From Archilochus colubris (lineage: Eukaryota; Chordata; Aves; Apodiformes; Trochilidae): a stretch of DNA of 64,000 nt. The stretch covers positions 172,911,480 through 172,975,479 of the forward strand of contig CM041083.1 in assembly GCA_023079485.1 (NCBI GenBank), read 5' to 3'. The notes under the pieces are model-generated. The model saw nothing but the letters and a program-made list of their open reading frames with translations. It was not told the origin of the DNA and made no database searches. A program made the translations under genes and the position numbers. Shown here piece by piece: positions 12,279 to 23,097 of the stretch (positions are counted from its first letter, which is position 1; each line of letters begins with the position of its first letter).

Positions 12279-12356
12279 TGTCAGAAGAGGAGGGAATGGG
12301 AAAGCCACTCGCTCGGTGCAAAAGCAAAATAGCCACTCGCAGGACGTTGCCAGCAT
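12279..12356 (-). other. Possible minus-strand first exon: ATG to consensus donor
   Basis: On the minus strand an ATG at 12,356-12,354 opens a frame of exactly 26 codons that ends at 12,279 against a strong donor, ACA|GTAAGTGC (intron from 12,278 downward). Unspliced, the frame stops a few codons later. The peptide starts MLATSCEWLFCFC and is hydrophobic; I do not recognise it. The start context is weak. It lies within the CpG domain, so a 5' exon here is plausible, but a non-coding exon or chance are equally possible. Confidence 0.2.
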
Positions 12357-12371
12357 AGGAGTCAGTCAGCG

Positions 12372-12376
<5 letters not shown>

Positions 12377-12404
<28 letters not shown>
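12377..12404. repeat. A homopolymer (28 A)
   Basis: Uninterrupted A-run immediately upstream of the TATA-like box, inside the CpG domain. Confidence 0.95.
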
Positions 12405-12410
12405 GAAAAA

Positions 12411-12418
12411 TATAAATA
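12411..12418 (+). promoter_or_regulatory. TATA-like box
   Basis: TATAAATA matches the TATA-box consensus on the plus strand and would place a start near 12,440, where GC-rich sequence resumes. Its position directly after a long A-run weakens the case, because AT-rich words are expected there by chance. Confidence 0.25.
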
Positions 12419-12567
12419 ATCTTCCAGTAGCGTTGGGTGTGAGGGAGGATTCGCCTTTTAACCGAAGAAAAATAAAATCAAAAAATATCCAGCCCCCCCT
12501 ACACCCCCCGGTTGCCTTTTTTGTGCAGTTTCAGCAAAGCTGCGAGGAAGTTGGTCCTTTTGTTCCA

Positions 12568-12577
12568 CTATTTATAG
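12568..12577. promoter_or_regulatory. Consensus MEF2-binding site
   Basis: CTATTTATAG exactly fits the MEF2 consensus CTA(A/T)4TAG and is near-palindromic. It is an AT-rich island within CpG-rich sequence. It could alternatively serve as a TATA element on either strand. Function is inferred from the motif. Confidence 0.35.
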
Positions 12578-12869
12578 ATTGCGTCAACATTGCGAAAAGG
12601 AGAAGGCGGAGCGGTGGCACTTACTCCTCGCCGAGGTGCGGGGAGAGGACGGGGGGGAGAAAAGATATCGGGGTGGAGGGGCGGGGTGGTGGACACATAC
12701 ACACACACACACATATGCACACTCACACACAAGCCCGGCGCGTTACAAGCGACCTCAGCGCGCTCCCCGCCCGCCGCCGGAGCCGCCCCGAACAACGGGG
12801 GGGAACCGGGCGGGGAGAACCGCGCTGCTTCCCCGCCCGGCTGCCGCCGCACAGCACCGCCCCGCGGGC

Positions 12870-12938
12870 AGCGAGGCGAGGAGCGCCGAAACGACCGGCG
12901 GGGCCCCCGCCACTCGTTTCGGCGCTCTTCGCCTCGCT
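12870..12938. repeat. Near-perfect 34-bp inverted repeat, 1-nt spacer
   Basis: Bases 12,870-12,903 are complementary in reverse to 12,905-12,938 around the single base 12,904. Mismatches are at 12,880/12,928 (G opposite T, a wobble in RNA), 12,895/12,913 and 12,896/12,912. The arms are GC-rich unique sequence with intact CpGs, not a simple repeat. This is the second long hairpin in 1.5 kb of the same CpG domain. Confidence 0.93.
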
Positions 12939-14206
12939 TGGTATCTTTTTCACCTCCATCCCCCGGTAGAACCTGTTGCGGACCCTTGGGTTGAAAGCTA
13001 CGAGGGGGCAGGTGCACTCATCGGCAAACCCCGTTTTCTTTTCCGAGGTGGCCGAAGGGTTAATTGGGTGAGCCGAGGGGAAAAAAGGTTTTTAAACCCG
13101 TGGGGATGGGGGAGGTGGTCGTGAAAGTTATCTCTTCTCCGCCGTTCGAAAAGGAAAGGGGCAGGGGGTGGTGGGGGAAACCGGCTCTTTTCTGGCCGAA
13201 GGCCAATGTTTCTAAACTGAATGTAAACAAAGAAAACTGAAAACACCAGAGGAGGGCCTTCCACTGCCGCCGAAGCTGGGGAACTTGTTCGCAAACGGGT
13301 GCCGAGTTTTGTCAACCCCCCGTTTTCCTCCCCGTCTTGAGCACTCACGGTCACCCCGGCCACCGCCCTCGGGTGCCGCGGGACGGGGGGAGCTTTCCGC
13401 CGGCGGGGACGGCGCAGAGTAGCAAGCCTCAAAAAAACACGAACAAAAAACAACAACAAAAAAACCTCAAACCAAAACACATACACAAAAAAACTTTTGC
13501 CGTTTTTTTTTTCCCCTTTCATTTAGGTTTTGGTTGTTGTTTTTTGTTTGTGTTTTTTTATTTATTTATTTAAAAAAAACTTTTTTATCTAGAGCCAGGA
13601 CTCGCCCCTCCCGTCCCAGGCGGCAGAGCCGCCGTACTCCGGGCGTGCGGAGGCCGGAGCAAGGCTTGCCCGAGCCTGCAGGGCGCTCCCGGCTCCGGCC
13701 TCGGTGCTCCGTGGAGCTGCTGGTGCTGCTGCTTGTAACGTGCTCGGGAAAACACTCGCGGGAAACATTTGCTCCGTTGTCAAAACCCTCTATGATTAGA
13801 CGGGGAAATCCTCGCTTGCTAGCACCAAGGCCGGTGGGGTGTCACTGCGGGGTTAGGGAGGAACTGGAGAGAAGGAGGAAGGCTGAAGGCGTCCGTGACC
13901 GTGACACCGGTTGTTCGATCGCCCTACAGTCACCCGTGACGGACCCGTGGACTAAGCGTGCGCCCCGCAGAAATACAGCCTTCGGACCGGACGAGGTTTG
14001 CGTTTTTTTCCTCGCTCCTTGCTTCTATGAAATCTGTGGGCGGATGATTTCCCCTCGTAGTTATGCTTCATGACAACGGATGCCTTCCCGATGATGTTTT
14101 TTTTTTTCTGGGGGAGAATGCGAGTCCCTCAGAAATCTCCCCTTCCCTCCCCGCCCCAGCCCACACACGGCCCCTGCTCGCTGCGGCGCGGCAGCGGGGA
14201 GCGCAG

Positions 14207-14212
14207 GTAATG
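14207..14212 (+). other. Candidate splice donor in a CpG block
   Basis: GCGCAG|GTAATG is a good donor at the downstream edge of the CpG block at about 14,130-14,206. A 5'-untranslated first exon on the plus strand could end here. Another donor-like site is TTGG|GTGAGC at 13,069. No matching acceptor can be assigned. Confidence 0.2.
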
Positions 14213-14452
14213 GTTGGGTAAGCTTCGAGTGAATAAAATAAAATCCGTTAGCGTGGTTCTTTTCTTGAAGAGTCCCATGATCCCGGGCTTTACTCGCTTC
14301 TCCAACTCCGTGCTTCGCAGCGAGGTCTCCTTCCCACTTCGCTGCCCCTGCGACAGAACACGGTGCTTGTCCGTTCTCCATGAGCTCTCCGTGGGGAGTG
14401 CGGCTACTCTTTCCCTGCTTTGCTATGGCTAAAAAACCCCAAACCAAACAGA

Positions 14453-14480
14453 AAACAAACAAACAAACAAACAAACAAAA
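14453..14480. repeat. (CAAA)n microsatellite
   Basis: About seven CAAA tetranucleotides, one of several A/C or T/G tetranucleotide tracts dispersed through the CpG domain (others near 13,430-13,490, 16,655-16,690 and 19,590-19,640). Confidence 0.95.
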
Positions 14481-15539
14481 GAAACACAACCCGAAAAGAA
14501 AAATTTTAAAAAGTAACAAAAATCACCTAGTCCAAAGACGGACGGTGTTCAGTGTCATTTAAAAGCCGAATTGTCTTTTGCGTACAAAACCTGTGACAAA
14601 AGCGAATACTTTTATAGCCCCTTGACTGACGGTGTAAAAATTAACTGGTGTTGAAAAGTAACAAATAGTAGTAATAAAGAATAGATCCAAACTATGAAAC
14701 GTAGATAAGCCCTCCTGGAAAGAACTGAGCTGAACTGACAGTAGGCAGGGAATTCGATTCCTTCTTCTCTGAAAATTTAGAAGAAAATGTGAGTCTGACG
14801 CGGCTGCACCATTACTACTATTTGTTTAAACGCGCCTCTGGGAAAAAGGGTTTAAAATTTAAAAAATAAAAATTAAAAAAGGCGTTGTTACAGAAATGGG
14901 CGAGGGAAGATAGAGAGGTGAAATGTGTGAGTACCAACCAGCGGGCATGCCTGCCCCGAGGGCTCGGAGCCGGGGGCTGAGCTGCGGCGAAAGCCACGGC
15001 GTTCAGAAATGTTGCAACAGCGCTTTGGAAGTCTCTAAAGAAAAGCCGAATTGTTCGAACTTAGGTAACTTAAGGAAACTCGTTATGACCTACATTGCTT
15101 TTCTGAGTCAGCAGCCGCAGCCCCGGCCCCGGCGGGTCCGGCCGCGCTCCCGCCGCCGCGCACCCCCCGGCGGAGTCACCCCCCCCGCCGCTCCCCGTCC
15201 CCTCCCCACCCCCCGCCGCCCGGGCTCTCTGCTCCACGGGGTTACAAATAAACTCGCCTGGTTGGAGAGGGTTTCACTTCTGCCGTCAGGAATGCCTCAG
15301 ACTTTGGGGTTTGGTGGTTTTTAGGTTTTTCTTGCAGGTTTGCTGACAAAGCAGCGTGCCTGCATCGGTGGTGGTTTACCGGCGGGTTTTTGAGGAGGAA
15401 AGTTAATTTAAGCGGAGGAGGGGTTTTGTTTGTTTGGTTTTTATTGGTGTTTTGGTTTTTTTTTCTTTTTTTTCTTTTCCCCCAAGTTTTTAAAAGCTGT
15501 ACTTTATTTTCCAAAGTGATACCGATTGTCTCCTGCACC

Positions 15540-16340
15540 GGCCAATAAATACCTTATAGGGGAAAGTTACTGTGTTGCACACTTCTTAACTCTTCAGCTA
15601 GACAAGGAAAGTCTGAAGTTCCTATGCAAAGCTTACCGAACAGCTTTCCATATTCCTATTGTAATGTGATACAAAACTAGCAACGACTCAGCTGCAATTG
15701 TCCGCATTCTCAAGACTCAGAGTTTAATCCAGTTTGCAGCGAGCTCGGACAGTTGCACCGAACCTCATTAAACGCCTAGTCTAGCATCAGGAGAAGAACC
15801 AGGAATGTTTTAACATCTTGATTAAAGTAATAAGTGCGCGAAGTTACCGGGCGCGGGACAGGGAAGATCAGCCTTTCTTTTATATTCAAAATGACGGAAT
15901 AGTCGAGATGAAATGACCTAAAAAAACTCCGCCTTTTGGAGTTTCTGCCTCTCCCTTGCCCCGGCCGCTCCCCCTCAATTCTCACTTCTTGTTTATCGAC
16001 ACGCTGTTAACATCACCAGGCAAACTGAAACGACAAAACTCAGCTCCAAATGTCTGGATTTTTCCGGTCAGGCGTATACTGGGTTTTCACACCGCTCCCA
16101 GCCCTACTTTTGCTATTATTATCTTCATTATTATTAATATAATTTAATATTTAAGTATTATTATTACTGATGTATTTATGAAACTTTTAAGGTTTTATCG
16201 GCCAATTACGGCAAGTCACTGCATTTCAAAATGGGACGGAGAGATCAAATCCAGTTTTCTTTATTTTAAAGAAACTTTCATAGCCGTGGTGGAGAGTTGA
16301 TTTGGTACTTGCAACTTTTAGCAGCTGTGTGTTTCCTGCA
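15540..16340. other. Unique AT-rich segment between CpG blocks, possible conserved element
   Basis: Free of interspersed repeats and carrying many factor-like words (for example TGACGG, TTATCG and CATTAAA), this stretch is more complex than the neutral DNA of the flanks. No splice-bounded reading frame was seen. Conserved non-coding sequence is an inference from composition and position only. Confidence 0.25.
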
Positions 16341-17299
16341 GTAGTGAAATTTCAGTCTCCCTTCTTAAGAAACCAGCCAAATTTGGAAATAGATAGCAAT
16401 CGAAAGCAGTTACTCTTACCCTTAAGCAAGGAGGGGGACAGGAAAACACCAGCTTTGATTTTGGGGGTCGGGAGGGGCTTGTTTACCGGTGTGGAAATGT
16501 CACCTTTCCAAGCCCTGTTTCTCCACCAGACCTCCCCGCGGGGATGAGCCACTGTCCCGCAGGCACCTCCGACTCCGCGCTGGACGGGGGCTGCCAACTA
16601 TCGGCAAATAAAGTCAACGCCTTCGTCTGCCTGAGGTGTTATGGGTTTTTTTTGTTTGTTTGTTTTGGGCTTTGCTTTGTTTTGGGTTTTTTTCCTTCAA
16701 ATAACTCCCCCAAAATTCCCCCGTGGTGTCACAGAAAGAGTGCGGTGGTAACTGCCGCCTCAGCACTCCCCTTGCTCACAAGCCTCAAATGTCAAAGGCG
16801 AGGCAGAAGGCGTTTGTGCCCGGGAGGGGGAGGGAGAAAAAAAGAAAGAAAAGTCAGATATAGCTGGGGATGAAAAGGGTGTGAGAAGGCAGTGCCGGCA
16901 CTGACACAGTGCGTCTCCTCTTCCAGCGAAGCGGGAGCGGCTGCGGCATCCCGCTCCCTTCCCCGGCGGGGTGCGTGACCGGGACTGTCCGGCAGCCCCG
17001 CCGCTCCCCCTGCGATCCGCGGGGCTGCCCCGGGAGCTGCCGGCCTCTCCCTGCCCCTGGCTGGAACACCTCCGGAGGGCACGGGCAGTTCCTCGGGGGG
17101 TCGAGGGCGGGCGGCGGAGCCCCTCCATTCCCCCGTATCGCTCTCCGTCCGGTCAAGCCCACAGAATGGGCTGGAAAAATGAGGTTTGGGGAGACCTACG
17201 GAGGGGATGGACGTGATCTGTGCGTCGATGCGAAGCCGAAGGGTCAGCGGCAGGGTCAGCGGCCGCAGTTAACACGTCATTTCTACAGCGATTTTGGGC

Positions 17300-17334
17300 T
17301 TTTTTTTTTTTTTTTTTTTTATGTGTGTGTGTAT
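17300..17334. repeat. T-run followed by (TG)n
   Basis: Twenty-one T followed by A and a short TG repeat. It supplies the polyphenylalanine run in the overlapping plus-strand frame, marking that frame as spurious. Confidence 0.9.
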
Positions 17335-17430
17335 ATAGAGCTGCGTAATTTCGTAATTAGTTTTCCAGACACCATTACCTATATTCAGCGCGTGCGACCA
17401 AGGTGTTAAAGACTGGATGATTTTTTTTCT

Positions 17431-17441
17431 CTTATCAGCTG
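17431..17441. promoter_or_regulatory. Abutting GATA and E-box motifs
   Basis: CTTATCAGCTG joins a reverse-strand GATA word (TTATC) to a CAGCTG E-box, sharing bases. It sits between CpG blocks. The pairing may be coincidental; spacing differs from the classical GATA/TAL1 composite. Confidence 0.2.
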
Positions 17442-17689
17442 GATCTATGCAGCATTTAACCCCGTGCGCCTCATCACGTTTCTTTTACCGAACTAACTAT
17501 CTGGGCAGCCTGCGGTCAGCCCGGTACTGCTCTGTAGTGAAGGACTGAAAAGGTACGATGCAATGTAACACAAAATGATTGTAGACTTGCAGGGTGTTAC
17601 CGAGGTTAAGTGAAAGCCCTGGGAAGGTCAGAGCAAAGAACTGGTTGCTTTCCAGGAACAAAATCGTTATTTTTTAATTGACCCGAAAT

Positions 17690-17775
17690 GGGGTTTTGGT
17701 TTTTTTTTTATTTTTTCCTTTTTTTTCCCTTTTTTTTTCCTTTCCTTTTAAAATATTTTTAAAATTTTATTCCCC
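17690..17775. repeat. T-rich low-complexity tract
   Basis: A long stretch dominated by T-runs broken by CC and CCC words, ending with a C-run near 17,771-17,780. No other content is visible. Confidence 0.8.
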
Positions 17776-18419
17776 CCCCCTTTCCTAGCGTAGCTGTGAA
17801 GTGTCTTTATTTTTATTAAAGTGGAGGCTTTAAAACGTGCTCGTCACGGGCGACTGGCGGGAGGAATATATACAGCAAATAATGACAGTCCTTAGCAAAA
17901 GAAATACAGTGACCTCGGTTTGGATAGAGGTGTCCCAGCTAAGACTTGTCTTTTCCTTTTTTGGGGTTTGGTTTTCTTTGTTTATTTTTATCTTATTAAT
18001 TAATTAATTTATTTATTAAACACCTTTGGTTATATCACAGGTGTGGCCAGGCGCAGGGGGTGTCGTTTCTGAAATGCCCCTGTAGCCCCTGAGACGGCCC
18101 TAGACAGAACTGGGACCGGCGGGACGAAGAGTTCTATTCCCTCCAGCCACAAATGTTACATTTCACTCCCCTTTTTGTTCCCCAGTCCAGATATTTGGCT
18201 GATAATAACTAAATCTCTGTGTGACGGCTCGTTTTCCTGACAGGCTGAAGAGCCAACTCACCCCCTTCATGTCAGGTTTCTGAGCGTCCTGTTACAGGAC
18301 AACCTTTTCCTCGGCGATGTCCCCAAGCCCTTATTTTGATGTGTGCACCTTGCCCTCTCCCCCCTTCCCCCCCCCGTGGCACCAAGGCTGCAGGTTTTTT
18401 TTTCTTGTCAAACTTTGCC

Positions 18420-18690
18420 TAGATTTTGGGTGTAAAATCAGGTACTTTGGGCTCTGCAGACGTCTGTCTTATCTTCCTATTTGGGATAATTAAACTATAA
18501 AAAATCTCGATGTTAAAAATACCAAATGCAAATATCATCTTGGGTGTCTATTAGTATTTTTATTTCACCCGGCACATAAGAAGTTATTTACCCTGTAGAA
18601 AGAAGTGAAGAATCACCTTTTAGGTCATATGGTGCAATTAAGCAAAAAAGTTCGGAGTCAGAGAAGCCTGGAATATTACTGTAAGAAAAC
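18420..18690. other. Unique repeat-free segment, possible conserved element
   Basis: This segment lies between low-complexity T-rich tracts and is itself complex, with several homeobox-like words (GGATAATTAAAC, GCAATTAAGC). No coding frame is supported. Possible enhancer-type conserved sequence, by inference only. Confidence 0.25.
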
Positions 18691-18756
18691 ACCAACTTTG
18701 GGTTTTTTTTTCTTTTTAGGTGGTGTGGGGATTTTTATGTTTTTTTGAGTTTTTTT

Positions 18757-18786
18757 ATTATTTATTTATTTATTTATTTATTATTT
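18757..18786. repeat. (ATTT)n microsatellite
   Basis: About six ATTT tetranucleotides following a T-rich tract. Confidence 0.9.
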
Positions 18787-19177
18787 CCCCCCGAGTGTAG
18801 TCGTCTTTTGGACATAGGATAGTTGCTTCTTCTCGGTTATTTACTCGTCAAAGGAAGATACCGAGCTCCGAGGGTCCCGATTCTGTTCGCAGGGAGGTCA
18901 CCAGTGTCGGGGCCGGGTGCCGGAGGAGATCCTGGCACAGAAGCTCGGTCGAAGTTCTTGGTCAGGCGAAGCGAAGTGGAGAGCCGCTGACAGCCCGCTG
19001 CAGATCTTCTTCCCAGGCTAGTTTGGGCTTCCGGAAAGATGAGTAGTTATTATAAAATATTCAGGTTGCTCTGATGGAAACTTTAAGGTGTATTTGAATT
19101 ATGTAAAAACAGACACAATAATGACATCACTCCGAAAAGTAATTTCTGACTGGAAAGCAATAAAAGCTTGCAGGATT

Positions 19178-19199
19178 TGACAGTTAATTGACAGTTAAT
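19178..19199 (+). promoter_or_regulatory. Exact tandem TGACAGTTAAT pair
   Basis: The 11-mer TGACAGTTAAT occurs twice back to back (19,178-19,188 and 19,189-19,199). Each copy joins a MEIS/TGIF-type TGACAG core to a TTAAT homeodomain-like word, and the 11-bp period puts both on the same DNA face. The surrounding 19,030-19,250 is unique sequence. A binding role is inferred. Confidence 0.3.
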
Positions 19200-20295
19200 T
19201 CCATCCCGTTCCGCCGAAAGTGAAACGTGTGTGTTTGGGAGATATTCAGACTTTGCCATCACCTTGGGGCATCGGAGCAGTCCTCCTTCAACCTCCTTTA
19301 ATCCGTGGTCCATAGGTAACGCCGAGGTTCCGGCTCCATCTCCCTCAGGTTTCCCTGCGAGGCACCGGGAGAGCCTCCGGGCAGCGGGGTCTCCCTAGGG
19401 CCGGAATTCGTTTTCCCCCTCTCCCTCAGTGCCCCCTTGGTCGCCCTGAGCCGGGCAGAGGGATCGGGGACCCCCAGGCGCTGCTCCAACACCCGCTGCC
19501 ACCTGCCCTGCCCTCCCCGGCCGGGACGAGCAGATCCGCAGGGCTGCAGCTACTCTCGAGTCATTACTACTTCTTAGGTTTGGTGGTGGGTTGTTTTTTG
19601 TTTGTTTGTTTGGTTGGTTTGGTTTTTTGTTGTTGTTTGTGGTTTTTTATTTTTTTCCCCTTTCCATTTTTCTCTCTTTCTTTCTTTTTTTGTTTCTCTG
19701 CACCAGCCTCTTATCTTTTACTCGCAGACAGTCGACCCAGTGGGCTTCCAGGCAGTTGTAGCAGCCCGGAGATCTTGCTACTCTCCTCTGACTGCCTCTA
19801 AACGCTGTAGTTAAAATGCTGGCACTGTGGTGATTCTTCTCCAGCTGCTGCTGCTGGTCAGTATTTACCACCAGACAGTCATTTATCTCCCTTGTTCAGC
19901 TTTTTTTAATTTTTTTTTTTTCCGTGTGGAAAATGCAAACGAGGTTTGTGTTCGGCCATTTTCTTCAAACTTGACACCCCGAGCTGCGGATTTGTCCGTG
20001 CTCGGGTTTACCCCGAGCTGGGATTTCCCTGTGCACGGTAACTCAGCAAACACCACAGCTGGGCTGCGAAGCAACTTGTGGGTCTCACCGGCAGGGCCCC
20101 CCTCTCTGCTTTTTCTGTCTCTTTGTGGCAGTGGCCGTGAGCTGTCCCGGGGCACGGTTTGCCTTTCCCTTGGCCCTTGGGACTGTCACCGAGGGGTGCC
20201 ACTCGCCGAGTCCCTCCGTTTCCTGCCGTCTGGCTGGTACACGGGGTCGACCCTCTCCCAGGGCGGGGGACGCGGGAGAGGAAGATGGGTACCCG

Positions 20296-20735
20296 CGGAG
20301 CTGGTACTGGTGGCAGTGCTGGGACAGTGCTGGTTCTGTGCTGGGACAGTCAACGACTCTGCTGGAGAGGTCTAGGACAGCGCTGGTACAGTCTGTGACT
20401 GCTCGAACAGAGATGGGATAGTTGGGGCGGTGATGGGACTGTCCCAGGGCAGTGCTGGGACAATACTGGGACAGATGGGACAGTGCTGGAATAGACTGGA
20501 ACTGTCCTGCAACAGGATCCTGGAGCGGTGCTGGGAGAGGCTGGAACAGCCCTGGCAAAGACTGGAACAGTGCTGGAGCAATTAGGATAATGCTGTGACC
20601 TCCTAAGATGTTGCTGGGACTGTGCTGGCAGAGTTTGGAACAGTGCTGGGATAATCCTGGAACAATTAGGATAATTCCGGGACATACTGGGACAGTTAGG
20701 ACAGCGCTGGGACTGGTGCTGGGCAGGCTGGGAGA
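20296..20735 (+). repeat. Degenerate minisatellite, core CTGGGACAGTG
   Basis: The word GCTGGGACAGT and variants (CTGGAACAGT, CTGGGATAAT, CTGGTACAGT) recur dozens of times over about 440 bases, with a basic period near 10-11 bases and many insertions and substitutions. Because the period is often compatible with three reading frames and stop words are scarce, it generates a 309-codon frame on the minus strand (20,085-21,014) rich in Ser-Gln-His-Cys-Pro words. That frame is a repeat artefact, not a gene. Confidence 0.85.
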
Positions 20736-21190
20736 GGGCAGCGTCAGGAGGAGGAGGAGGGGGCAGGGTTGGGGGGAGGAAGGGGGTGTGTGGGGTGGGG
20801 AAGGAAGGGGCAGCTGCCTAATCCGCGCTGTCGTGCCACGGCATCTGAGAAGTACTCGCACCCCGCATCTCTGCCGGGTACCAGTCAGTATCTTGCCCAG
20901 AGCTCGAAAAGACGGCTGATAACATAACCCCCTTTTGGCGTCTCTATCGCTCCACCCAATACACCTCGTGGTTTCTTCCCTTGTTTTGTTGTTTTTCTCT
21001 CCCCTCCTGGACACACCGCCCTCTCCCTTTCCCCGCCCCTGAGGGTCCCCCCGGAGCGGTACCGCTGGCGGTTCCCCGCCGGATCGGGGGCCACCCGAAA
21101 TGCTCCCGTTAATAAACCTCGTTCTGCCCCTTCATTTGCGATGGCAGAATCGGGTGTCCCCTTGTCTGGAAGCGAAAGGGCAAAAGGCAA

Positions 21191-23097
21191 AAATAAAAAA
21201 ACGACCCTAATTTTTTTTTGTTTTTTTTTAAACAGTAAAGAAAGGTTTTCATCTTGTAGATGTTTGCCTATTAGAGCTCCCAGGCAACCTGAAAGCTGCT
21301 CGAGTACCTTATAGTATCCATGAGCGTGGGACAACGGTTCCAGGACAATAGTTTAGATTTATTATATGGAGTTATACATAGTTATATCAAAGATATCAAT
21401 ACTCATCTATTGAAATTGAAAATTATTTGCACTCTGAAAAGATTTACTCTTCATGACTTCTGATTTGAGATAAAAAGTGCAGTTATTTCTTGGCCGTGTG
21501 CATTTTAGAGGGCCAAATTCATTGAAGATGTTTTGCACAATCCCACAGGACAACTTTAATTGCTGGTGAAATTTTATTTGACTTGGCAATGTAGCAGTGG
21601 GGATTTGACTCATCAAGATGTAAATTAAGAGGAAATAGAGGGGAAAAAACGTTTTCCTGCATGTATCTGAATGTATATTTCCTCATTTTAATAGACTAGG
21701 TAATATTGCTTCTGTGTCATAAATTAGAAAGTGCTGTATAGGGAATTCAGGAAAGATCAACCAAAATGATTAGTTTATGGTGTATGAAGGAACTTTGTTC
21801 AATACCTGTAATGCACATCTGCAAAGGTAGGAATGAAAGTAGTTTGGGTATTGAAATGTCTGTGCTTGTGGCCAGGGAGATTTGCAATGTGCAAATGTAA
21901 TAGTACTGCTCCTGCTAAAGTGCTCACTTGTACCAGCAATGCTCAGAGCTTAGGGATGATCCTAGGCTCCAGCCTAGAATTCAGACTGGTTTTGGTTTGT
22001 TTTTGCTGCAAGGTAAGCAAACTCTAGGGAGATTTCAGAAGTTTCACGTGCCTGGCCTGTTGTATCACCTAACTCTGTGTGACTTAATGTGCAGCTCCAT
22101 ATTTGTCACTTTCAGATTCTGAGAGTCTGTATTTTCTCATATATTTCACAGAAAATCGAAGCACTGTATTTGAGGCTTTGTATCCTACCTTAGAGGCCAG
22201 GTCACTAAAGTCTGGCAGAAAAATAAAATGAAAAAAACTAACTGGCTTATTGGAACTGTACCAATTATGTCTCTTTTCCTTTATATTGCAGTCATTCTTC
22301 CCTACAAAGAAACAAAGGGGTTTTGGGTAAAAGATCTGAAGGAGAAGAATGCATCCTTAGGATTAGCATTTCTTCACTCTAACACGTTGTTGGAATTTTT
22401 TTTGGTGTTTTTTGTTTTTAAATCATCTGTCACGCCCTGCTCTTGTTTGTACATTGCCTACTTGTCTTATAAACTTATTTGGGTAAGATAATTTTTGTGG
22501 AATCCAGCAGAAATATCTAACTCATAGCAATTCTGAATACTAACTTACAGTGATAGTGCAGAATGACGGAATGATTCTATGATATGATTCGTGTCATAAC
22601 CATGATGGCCTAAGGATGTAAGCAAAACAGATAAGATTATAAAATGTTATATGAAAAGGAAGTCTTATTATTGTTTTTAGAATGCCAGTATAAAATGATA
22701 TTCAGAAAGTATTTGCTTATCACAGAGTAGTTATTTTAGTAAATGCAGCTTTCCTTTTATTACAGCTCAAGTGAGTGGCTCAGCCACACAGGACACTACA
22801 CAAAGTGTAACTAAGTTAACACAGCCAGCACATCTTTGTAGAGACCCTTGCTTTCCAGATGTAACACACAACCATTTCTAGTAAATGTCAGCTATCTCTG
22901 ATACAGAGTTCAGGAAAAAGACCAGCAACACCTAATTCACTGCTCAGAAGTATGTTTGGTTCAGAAACTTCAGCAGTTTTCCACATGAGACTCTCATTAA
23001 TCTGAGAATTATTTGATGCTTGGGTAGCTCAGGTGGGACCCTAGTCCTGGATCCCCAGATGTCAGCTGGGATCCTTGGGCATCTGACAATCCTGCTG
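21191..23097. other. AT-rich non-coding DNA downstream of the CpG domain
   Basis: CpG density falls abruptly after about 21,190. No gene or repeat body is recognised. A donor-like site GCAAG|GTAAGC occurs at about 22,011. A weak TGATTCTATGATATGATTC word near 22,573 resembles a decayed CR1 tail but lacks a body. Confidence 0.5.

Larger units (their letters stand above)
11104..21190. promoter_or_regulatory. Extended CpG-dense domain (about 10 kb), candidate promoter region
   Basis: CpG-rich blocks recur at about 11,230-11,560, 11,800-12,200, 12,600-13,000, 13,240-13,440, 13,600-14,000, 14,130-14,370, 14,930-15,240, 16,780-17,280, 18,850-19,030, 19,310-19,560, 19,930-20,290 and 20,960-21,170. 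They are separated by AT-rich but unique sequence and T/G or A/C low-complexity tracts. CpG is sparse on both sides, so the domain has escaped CpG decay, which implies germline hypomethylation. Clusters of this length are typical of developmental transcription-factor promoters. No coding exon inside matches a protein I know, so the gene served and its direction remain unknown. Confidence 0.6.

Noticed and set aside
14923..15324. 133-codon plus-strand frame rich in Arg and Pro
   Set aside because: Open because stop codons are rare in GC-rich DNA; the Arg/Pro composition follows base composition and there is no recognisable motif.
16909..17409. 166-codon plus-strand frame
   Set aside because: Continues through a T-run (poly-Phe) and TG repeat; overlapping open frames on the other strand show the same GC effect.
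20085..21014. 309-codon minus-strand open frame, the longest in the window
   Set aside because: It is largely the reverse complement of the degenerate minisatellite and its GC-rich flank; the residues repeat in the period of the DNA repeat and no domain is visible.
22570..22600. TGATTCTATGATATGATTC resembling a CR1 tail
   Set aside because: No CR1 3' untranslated sequence next to it on either side, so it is too weak to call.
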